Below are positions 32,912 through 32,939 of a stretch of 32,939 bases of DNA, piece after piece. The position numbers and the translations under genes are program-made. Position 1 is the first letter of the stretch. Every line of letters starts with the position of its first letter. A model generated the notes under the pieces. That model was not told the DNA's origin and searched no databases. It saw only the letters and a program-made list of their open reading frames with translations. The stretch is from the NCBI GenBank assembly GCA_004173355.1, contig SEAD01000044.1:1-32939 (forward strand), read 5' to 3'. The stretch comes from Chitinophagaceae bacterium (GTDB taxonomy: Bacteria > Bacteroidota > Bacteroidia > Chitinophagales > Chitinophagaceae).

Positions 32912-32939
32912 AGTCTGTAAATATTTAGTAGTTATGGAA

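Overview
The window comes from a member of the Bacteroidota, most likely a Chitinophagaceae-like bacterium; the genus cannot be fixed from the sequence. The evidence is SusC/SusD-type outer-membrane genes, DUF5004, DUF4961, DUF3822 and DUF2027-Smr proteins, a short RpoD-type primary sigma factor, Bacteroidota-style -7 promoter elements (TAnnTTTG), and start codons without clear Shine-Dalgarno sequences. It holds 24 protein genes and one RNA gene (rnpB). All are on the minus strand except one lgt gene (9047-10213). No tRNA, rRNA, CRISPR array or mobile element was seen.

Region 1 (1-12.7 kb) is a glycan-uptake and degradation locus. Read leftward, an operon encodes a SusD lipoprotein, a DUF5004 lipoprotein, a DUF4961 lipoprotein, a SusC TonB-dependent transporter and a second SusD that runs off the left edge. 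Upstream lie a ROK-family sugar kinase, a plus-strand lgt (prolipoprotein diacylglyceryl transferase) and a secreted GH78 alpha-L-rhamnosidase. A LacI-like operator motif, TTGCTAAAACG, occurs four times (one copy with a mismatch) and only in front of the susD operon (twice), the ROK gene and the rhamnosidase gene. This joins the three units into one probable regulon for a rhamnose-containing glycan. No regulator gene lies in the window.

Region 2 (12.7-23.8 kb) is housekeeping. It has rnpB with a terminator, a DUF2027-Smr gene directly upstream of rnpB, a cationic amino-acid-type APC permease and a polyprenyl synthetase. Then comes a tightly overlapping run of 5-formyl-THF cyclo-ligase, lpxK and rnr, and a trxB-folB-DUF3822-rsmD cluster.

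Region 3 (23.9-29.8 kb) is a tripartite RND efflux operon in the order TolC-like, adaptor, pump. It ends in a strong intrinsic terminator.

Region 4 (29.9-32.9 kb) has the primary sigma factor with a terminator, a second lgt paralogue and a bacilliredoxin (BrxA/B family) gene with a terminator.

The most interesting signals are the shared operator, an unusual SusD-DUF5004-DUF4961-SusC-SusD order, and an extra Lgt inside a lipoprotein-rich glycan locus.
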